DNA of 9,878 nt from Pseudomonadota bacterium (GTDB lineage: Bacteria > Myxococcota > Bradymonadia > UBA4248). The DNA lies in NCBI GenBank assembly GCA_017613855.1, contig JAGACY010000389.1, positions 1 to 9,878 on the forward strand, written 5' to 3'. Within the stretch, counting starts at the first letter, position 1; each line of letters starts with the position of its first letter. Below are positions 5,320 to 9,878 of this stretch, piece by piece. A model generated the notes under the pieces. It saw only the letters and a list, made by a program, of their open reading frames with translations, did no database searches and was not told the DNA's origin. The translations under genes were made by a program, and so were the position numbers.

Positions 5320-5835
5320 ATGAAAATCTACACGAGCAGAATCTCTATGATGGCGGACGAAATCGCCAGACATCTCATCGATGAAAAAGCTGTCGAGGTG
5401 ACGAGCGAAGAAATGCCCGAATTTCGTCTTGACCTCGAGTCCGTACTCCGTTCGTATGTCGATACGGAACGCCGCATACACGAGGAAGCGCAGGAACTCA
5501 TTTCGAGACGTGCCCTCGATTTTACGCAACTTGGACGCATCAAGCGTGAAGTGGCCAAAAAATATAATTTTGCACTCGGTGACGACGCCATCGACTGGAT
5601 TACCGATCAGATGATCGAAATGCTCTACCATACAACGCATGTCGAGGAAGTCTGGGCAGACAACAATGACATACGCAGAATTACCAGACCAGTTCTTTTA
5701 AAACATACATCTCTGGATGATGAGCTGGACGCAGAGGTGCGCAAACGCATCAAAAATCTAAGCGAAGGCTCGATGGCATGGGATGTCAAGTACCAGCAGG
5801 TACTTGAAGATGTCAAGCGACGTAAGGGGTTATAA
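5320..5835 (+). CDS. DUF507 family protein
   Basis: A 171-residue soluble, highly charged, mostly helical protein matching DUF507, a family of unknown function found in Deltaproteobacteria-like lineages and Aquificae. Typical features are the opening MKIYTSRISMMADEIARHLI, a block with RRIHEEAQELI (about 52-62), the central KREVAKKYNFALGDDAIDWITDQMIEML region, and the end segment WDVKYQQVLEDVKRRKGL. The start is well set by AGGAG (5310-5314), five bases before the ATG. No signal peptide or membrane helix. Its TAA (5833-5835) directly precedes the ATG of the next gene (0-bp gap), implying translational coupling with the kinase. A functional link with kinase signalling is inference from this arrangement. 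Confidence 0.88.
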   Translation: MKIYTSRISMMADEIARHLIDEKAVEVTSEEMPEFRLDLESVLRSYVDTERRIHEEAQELISRRALDFTQLGRIKREVAKKYNFALGDDAIDWITDQMIEMLYHTTHVEEVWADNNDIRRITRPVLLKHTSLDDELDAEVRKRIKNLSEGSMAWDVKYQQVLEDVKRRKGL

Positions 5836-7986
5836 ATGACATCATTTCAACCGAATGTCGGAGATGTAATTCTCAACAAGTACGAGTGTATTTCCCTCGT
5901 AGGTGAGGGGGCATTTGGCTGTGTTTACCGTGCACGCGATATTAAACTCGGACGTATCGTTGCAATCAAATTCATCAATGCAGCCAATGGTGTACTCAAA
6001 CGATTTGGTGACGAACTGGATGCCATTAAAAATCTGGATCATCCCAATATCGTACGACTCTATGATTATGACATCTTAAAGGGCGGAATCCCATGCCTGG
6101 TCATGGAGTTTGTCAATGGACGTGAATTAGGTGAAATTCTTTCACAGGAGGGGCCTTTCGATCTCCCGCGCATCGGCGACATTGCACTTCAGGTACTGGA
6201 TGCCCTGGTAGAAACACACAATCACGAGATCATCCATTGCGATCTTAAACCTGAAAACATCATGCTCACGAGCGTCGGGGCTCGTACCAATGTCGTCAAA
6301 CTCATCGATTTTGGGGTCGCTGCACTGCTCGAAAAGACGACCTCCAATAATGAACGGCAAAAACTGCTCATCGGTACGCCACAGTATATGGCACCCGAGC
6401 AAATCCGGCATGAACAGCTCGGCCCATGGACGGACAACTATGCCCTGGGACTGATTTTAATTGAACTGTTTTCCGGGCGCTTTGTGTTCGATCACGAAGA
6501 TGCACGTGAAATCCTCAAGATGCAGCTTTTCCAGCCTGCCATTCTCCCACACGAACTGGCTATCTCGGAGTTGGGACCCATCATTTCCCGGGCTGTCGAA
6601 AAAGATATTTCCAAAAGATATCAGAACACACGCGAATTTTACAATGATGTCAGCAATGCCATCCAGGCAATCCAGATTTCCGAGCGTTCAAAGCCCATCA
6701 ATAAAGCGCGTCTCAACTCGGTAAACTCTGTCTTTGACGATCTGGACGACCTCAAAAGCTTCAAGCCGACAAATCTGACGCTCCAAAGTGGTTTACATCG
6801 ACTCCCGACTCAGATGAAGCTCATCGAGCTCGATGAAAATGACCTTAAACGCCCTTCAGGTGCTGCAAACGAAGTCGCGACATTCCCTACCAACCACAGA
6901 GCTGATTCACATAATAATCCTCCCGGCCTTTCGGGATTATCGGTCAGCGATGAACGCATTAGCTTAAAAAGTCGGCGAGAAAGACTCAGCCAGTCTATAC
7001 TTAAACCAGCAGACAAGTACATTTCAGAGCCGGAATTTGGTCGTCCCTTAATCCCGGAAATTCCCAAACACACCAATTCTGTCAGGATGGAGCCCCCTCC
7101 CTCGTTAGATGTACCCTCCATTCCACAAATAGAAGGCATAGATGCGCATGCAGAGCCCCCAAAAGCGGCCTCAGCTGCATCGCAGGCTGATTTAGCTTCC
7201 GATCTGGATTTAGCTTCCGGGCTGGATTTATCTTCACTGCAGAGTTCTCTCGAAAACATGGGTGAAAGATCACCCGATTCCGACCCCGCAGCCCCAGTAC
7301 CGACCCTGGACGGGAACGTTCCTACCATTCGTCCCAAAGTTCCGACCCTGGGACCTGTCGTCCCCAAATTGAGCAACGGCCTTAAAAGCGCTAACAAACT
7401 CAAAGCGACAACCGATGATATCGTAGAAACACCTGCCCCCAAAAAGAAAACAATTCACCAGGAACCTGCCGAAAAAGGAAAAGCGCCTGCACACCACAAA
7501 AATCGTGCACACCTGATCATTATCGTCTTATCCCTTCTGCTGCTGATTGGTGGCGGTGGTGCGTACTACGCCTGGAATACCGGATTGCTCGAATCATTTG
7601 GTGTCGTCAAACCCAAACCACAAGAAACCACCAATTATCCTGCAGCCCAAACACCAGAACCAGAAAACGATACAGCCGGTGTCGTTCGTTTCTCAACCAT
7701 TCGGAATACCGCACAAAAAATGGCCTATACGGCTGCAATCAGCGGTACACTCGGACATTCACAGACCCTGAAAAAAATGACGCATTATCGGGTCGTAGGT
7801 TCTCCAACGGATGCAGCGGTGTACCTTAACGAAAGACGTGTTTGCGGCAAAACACCATGCGATGTCCATTTCTTTGGGGAGACCGACAAAACTCAGCTCG
7901 GAATCCGTAAAGGATCCAAAACAAAAGCCGTCGATTTGGCTCAGCAGAATCCAGCCGATCCCATCATTCTGGTTTTAGGGAAATAA
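5836..7986 (+). CDS. Transmembrane Ser/Thr protein kinase, non-RD (HCD), PEGA-like C-terminus
   Basis: Eukaryotic-type kinase with a cytoplasmic N-terminal catalytic domain (about 16-278): glycine loop GEGAFG (23-28), Lys45, Glu60, HCDLKPEN (134-141), DFG (158-160), APE (186-188) and Asp200. The catalytic Asp136 is intact, but the preceding Arg is Cys135, so it is a non-RD kinase, in contrast to the HRD kinase at the left end. A long linker (280-555) is low in complexity, with LASDLDLASGLDL (453-465), a VPTL/VPTI repeat (488-505) and a Lys-rich stretch (about 536-556). One membrane helix follows (558-578, rich in Ile/Leu then GGGG). The outer part ends in a PEGA-like domain (650-716: VVGSPTDAAVYLNERRVCGKTPC), a fold linked to envelope binding. 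AAGGGG sits 8 bases before the ATG. Downstream is the terminator at 8067-8094. Substrates are unknown. Confidence 0.93.
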   Translation: MTSFQPNVGDVILNKYECISLVGEGAFGCVYRARDIKLGRIVAIKFINAANGVLKRFGDELDAIKNLDHPNIVRLYDYDILKGGIPCLVMEFVNGRELGEILSQEGPFDLPRIGDIALQVLDALVETHNHEIIHCDLKPENIMLTSVGARTNVVKLIDFGVAALLEKTTSNNERQKLLIGTPQYMAPEQIRHEQLGPWTDNYALGLILIELFSGRFVFDHEDAREILKMQLFQPAILPHELAISELGPIISRAVEKDISKRYQNTREFYNDVSNAIQAIQISERSKPINKARLNSVNSVFDDLDDLKSFKPTNLTLQSGLHRLPTQMKLIELDENDLKRPSGAANEVATFPTNHRADSHNNPPGLSGLSVSDERISLKSRRERLSQSILKPADKYISEPEFGRPLIPEIPKHTNSVRMEPPPSLDVPSIPQIEGIDAHAEPPKAASAASQADLASDLDLASGLDLSSLQSSLENMGERSPDSDPAAPVPTLDGNVPTIRPKVPTLGPVVPKLSNGLKSANKLKATTDDIVETPAPKKKTIHQEPAEKGKAPAHHKNRAHLIIIVLSLLLLIGGGGAYYAWNTGLLESFGVVKPKPQETTNYPAAQTPEPENDTAGVVRFSTIRNTAQKMAYTAAISGTLGHSQTLKKMTHYRVVGSPTDAAVYLNERRVCGKTPCDVHFFGETDKTQLGIRKGSKTKAVDLAQQNPADPIILVLGK

Positions 7987-8011
7987 CCCGTTCCCCATGA
8001 TATTCACGAAG

Positions 8012-8035
8012 AAGCGGCTTTAGAATAAGCGGCTT
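8012..8035. repeat. Short direct repeat AAGCGGCTT
   Basis: AAGCGGCTT occurs at 8012-8020 and 8027-8035 (15-bp period) between the kinase stop codon and the terminator. Role unknown; it may be chance. Confidence 0.35.
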
Positions 8036-8066
8036 AAGCACGTTGCGTAAAAACAAGAACGAAACC

Positions 8067-8094
8067 AAATAGCCCGCCGAAAGGCGGGCTATTT
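8067..8094. terminator. Bidirectional intrinsic terminator
   Basis: Perfect 12-bp stem: AAATAGCCCGCC (8067-8078) pairs with GGCGGGCTATTT (8083-8094) around a GAAA tetraloop. On the plus strand the stem end and following bases give ATTTTAGTT; on the minus strand they give TATTTGGTTT. It sits between the convergent kinase gene (ends 7986) and the outer-membrane-like gene (ends 8105) and can serve both. Confidence 0.88.
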
Positions 8095-8104
8095 TAGTTA
8101 CATC

Positions 8105-8788
8105 TTATTTTACGGGTTCCTGCCCCAGCTTGGCCATCGTTTTGCTCGATGTTCCGAAACCTATCGAAATGACGTGCCAGCTATGAGGATCGACCTGATG
8201 AAACGTATAATCCACACGAATGTGAATTGCCGAAAGGTCAAAGCCGATACCGCCCCTGAGCCGGAGTTCCCACGCCCAGTTAAATGGCACAAAAGGCGTC
8301 GTTTTGCGGTCGCCTCCCCAGAATGACCAACTCGGTTCTGCCATCATATAGACGTACAACCCCGGCATAGGATCGACCCAAATGCCAAGCGTCAGCGGCA
8401 ATCCAAGCCCCGGGCCGACATGATCATCCTTCGATTCCTTCGATATACTGTGATAGGCATCCGTCATGAGCCCTGTCGCCAAAAAGACAACGAGATAATC
8501 CGTTCCCAGGCCAACCCCAAGTTTGGCTCCAAATGCATATTCGACGAGCTCACCTTCCAGCCCAATGCCTACCGAACCGTATGCCTCCCCAAATCGACCG
8601 ACCAAGGTACCCGGAACGCGATCGACAGCCATTGCGCGCACATGAATGCCCAATGCATTGCGATCGCCCATACTATGGTGAAAATCAACACCATAGTCCA
8701 ATGCTCCTGACGGCTTATCCTGCGCCCAGGCCGATTGGCCAATCACAAGGACCATCAAAAAATTGAGAAAAATAAATAAACGGCGCAT
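8105..8788 (-). CDS. Predicted secreted outer-membrane beta-barrel-like protein
   Basis: A 227-residue protein with a clear Sec signal peptide: basic MRR, hydrophobic LFIFLNFLMVLVIG, and a likely signal peptidase I site after AWA (residue 22). The mature part is rich in Gly and aromatics, with stretches of alternating polarity separated by turns (LGIHVRAMAV, GSVGIGLEGEL, YAFGAKLGVGLG, GLYVYMMAEPSW, WELRLRGGIGFDL, IHIRVDYTFH, VISIGFGT), as in small outer-membrane barrels. No named family recognised. The start is supported by GAGGAAG seven bases upstream, lying inside the last codons of the lipoprotein gene, whose TAA touches this ATG. That implies translational coupling and matched expression of the two envelope proteins. 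It ends at the bidirectional terminator. Confidence 0.75.
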   Translation of the reverse strand: MRRLFIFLNFLMVLVIGQSAWAQDKPSGALDYGVDFHHSMGDRNALGIHVRAMAVDRVPGTLVGRFGEAYGSVGIGLEGELVEYAFGAKLGVGLGTDYLVVFLATGLMTDAYHSISKESKDDHVGPGLGLPLTLGIWVDPMPGLYVYMMAEPSWSFWGGDRKTTPFVPFNWAWELRLRGGIGFDLSAIHIRVDYTFHQVDPHSWHVISIGFGTSSKTMAKLGQEPVK

Positions 8789-9142
8789 TTAATCTTCCTC
8801 AGACACCATCTGCTTTCGAAGTGTCTTCGAAAATGTCATCTGATCAAGGACTGGTCGCAATTCCGGATCATACCCACACTGCTTTAGCATTTCACGAACT
8901 GCTTTTCGACAGGGAAGACAGGCATCCGTATCTTCACATAAACTCGTATCGCGAAAATGCTGCTGCGGAGGGGCCAATAGTTCGCCCAAACGCTTCGACA
9001 TATCATGGCAATCCGATGAGGCCTGCACTTCCTTATCAAAGTGAATGCAAAACTCCGTCAGGCGATCCGCCTCCGAACGGCAGCCCATCACCATGAGAAA
9101 TAGCAATATAAGAGAAAAAATGAAGTTCTTATGGTTTATCAT
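8789..9142 (-). CDS. Small cysteine-rich lipoprotein
   Basis: A 117-residue protein with a type II signal peptide: hydrophobic FIFSLILLFLMVMG followed by Cys21 (lipobox VMGC), predicting lipidation and membrane anchoring outside the cytoplasm. The mature part carries six further Cys at 32, 45, 69, 75, 78 and 89, including CLPC (75-78), an even number that could form three disulfides in an oxidising periplasm. The CxxC could suggest redox or metal binding, but the thioredoxin context (WCxxC) is absent. No family recognised. The start ATG (9140-9142) has no obvious ribosome-binding site and its leader is filled by heptad repeats. It is 26 bp behind the ABC-F gene and abuts the outer-membrane-like gene; an accessory lipoprotein for that protein is an inference. 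Confidence 0.72.
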   Translation of the reverse strand: MINHKNFIFSLILLFLMVMGCRSEADRLTEFCIHFDKEVQASSDCHDMSKRLGELLAPPQQHFRDTSLCEDTDACLPCRKAVREMLKQCGYDPELRPVLDQMTFSKTLRKQMVSEED

Positions 9143-9146
9143 TCTA

Positions 9147-9170
9147 AATTCGTAATACGTAATGCGAATT
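9147..9170 (-). repeat. Heptad repeat TAATNNN with inverted ends
   Basis: Units TAATACG (9153-9159) and TAATGCG (9160-9166) continue the heptad pattern seen at 2942-2962 and 3039-3066. They are flanked by AATTCG (9147-9152) and CGAATT (9165-9170), an inverted pair. The block fills most of the 26-bp gap between the ABC-F stop codon (which it overlaps by two bases) and the lipoprotein start. Confidence 0.55.
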
Positions 9171-9878
9171 ATTCAAACGCTTTCATTGCCTCATCCAGCT
9201 CCTCCTGAGCCATCATCCAGTCCTCCATTACCTCTTCGAGTTCTTTTTCTGCCGTCGATTTGGCAATGCTCAGTTCTTTAATTCGGGTACTATTTTTATA
9301 AGTTTCCGGCAGCGCCAGTTCTGCATCCATTTCGGCAATCTTTTGCTCGAGTGATGCCGTTTGCCCCTCAAGTTTCTTAACGCGCTCCGAGAGATGTTTA
9401 GTCGCTTTTTTTACAGCCTCTCGCTGTTGTGCCGCCTCGATGCGCTTTTTCTTCTTTCCGTTCTGCGTCTCATTGTCGACAGAACTACTCTCTGTCTGAG
9501 CATTCTGCAGGGCAACAAATGCCTCATGCTCGGTGTATGTACCATCAAAAATGTCAATCACACCATGCTCGATGGTTGCGATCTTATTGCATACTTTATC
9601 AATAAACCAACGATCGTGCGAAATTACAACGATCGTCCCCGGATAATCGATCAACGCCTGCTCAAGGGCCTCGCGGCTGTCCAGATCGAGATGGTTCGTC
9701 GGCTCGTCCAGCAGCAAAAGATTGGGTGCCCTTAACAACAATTTTGCAAGTGCCAGCTTGTTTTTTTCTCCCCCCGAAAGCACCGAAACCGGCTTGTCGA
9801 TATCCTCATTCGTAAATAAAAATGCACCCAATGCCGATCGAAGCATTGTCATATTGATGGTATTGGGCAACCCATCTC
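9169..9878 (-). CDS. ABC-F family ATPase, C-terminal part (cut by window edge)
   Basis: The frame stays open through base 9878, so the N-terminal half, including the first ATPase domain, lies outside. The visible part is the end of the second nucleotide-binding domain: signature SGGEKNKLALAKLLL, Walker B LLLLDEPTNHLD and switch His in ISHDR. There is no membrane domain, and the DEPTNHLD sequence is typical of ABC-F proteins, which act on ribosomes or in stress and antibiotic tolerance rather than in transport. After IATIEHGVIDIFDGTYTEHEAF comes a charged Lys-rich linker (KKKKR) and a C-terminal coiled coil with Glu/Lys-rich heptads ending ELDEAMKAFE, as in Uup/YheS-type members. A specific subfamily cannot be assigned from this half. 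It is likely first in a unit with the lipoprotein and outer-membrane-like genes. Confidence 0.93.
   Translation of the reverse strand, partial: DGLPNTINMTMLRSALGAFLFTNEDIDKPVSVLSGGEKNKLALAKLLLRAPNLLLLDEPTNHLDLDSREALEQALIDYPGTIVVISHDRWFIDKVCNKIATIEHGVIDIFDGTYTEHEAFVALQNAQTESSSVDNETQNGKKKKRIEAAQQREAVKKATKHLSERVKKLEGQTASLEQKIAEMDAELALPETYKNSTRIKELSIAKSTAEKELEEVMEDWMMAQEELDEAMKAFE

Noticed and set aside
6810..7442. 210-codon open frame antisense to the second kinase linker
   Set aside because: Low-complexity Ser/Gly-rich product with no motif or ribosome-binding site; it mirrors the biased codon use of the kinase linker.
1..9878. Defence island, prophage, toxin-antitoxin, tRNA/rRNA gene or biosynthetic cluster
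   Set aside because: No nuclease, integrase, transposase, toxin, phage or biosynthetic enzyme motifs and no cloverleaf-like structures were recognised; gene content is housekeeping, signalling and envelope.

Overview
The window looks like a chromosomal segment of a myxobacterium-like or Bradymonadota-like bacterium (old 'Deltaproteobacteria') of moderate GC content. The reasons are two large membrane-anchored eukaryotic-type Ser/Thr kinases, one ending in a PEGA-like domain, and a set of small families common in that part of the tree (DUF507, DUF1844, a delta-type DUF72 protein). The lineage is inferred from family content only; there is no rRNA or other marker here.

Layout. (1) 1-1964, plus: an RD-type Ser/Thr kinase with a membrane hairpin and a DUF3592-like C-terminal domain; its start may lie before the window. 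(2) 1965-2056: GC-rich palindromes in a convergent gap. (3) 2057-4138, minus: dUTPase (dut), then a 70-aa conserved small protein, a DUF1844 protein and a DUF72 protein with a very acidic tail. A candidate promoter with direct repeats lies after dut, and a repeat-filled gap precedes the DUF72 gene. (4) 4139-4379: divergent gap packed with palindromes. (5) 4380-7986, plus: rsmI (16S rRNA 2'-O-methyltransferase), then, behind a candidate promoter, a DUF507 gene abutting a second Ser/Thr kinase (non-RD, one membrane span, PEGA-like C-terminus). (6) 8067-8094: a strong bidirectional terminator. (7) 8105-9878, minus: an ABC-F ATPase cut by the window edge, a cysteine-rich lipoprotein and an outer-membrane-like protein, the last two translationally coupled.

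The genes are mostly housekeeping (nucleotide-pool cleaning, rRNA methylation, ribosome-associated ATPase) plus signalling and envelope genes. I see no defence island, prophage, transposase, CRISPR array or biosynthetic cluster, and no clearly new multi-gene system.

The most unusual content is in the gaps. One repeat family has three copies of an imperfect hairpin that share outer arms and the same single unpaired G, while the inner stems differ by compensating changes. A second family is a GACGTGCT-type palindrome in two copies flanking two of those hairpins. A third is a 7-bp tandem repeat (TAATNNN) at three places in two gaps, in one case as arms around a smaller hairpin. These look like genome-wide repeat families of this organism.
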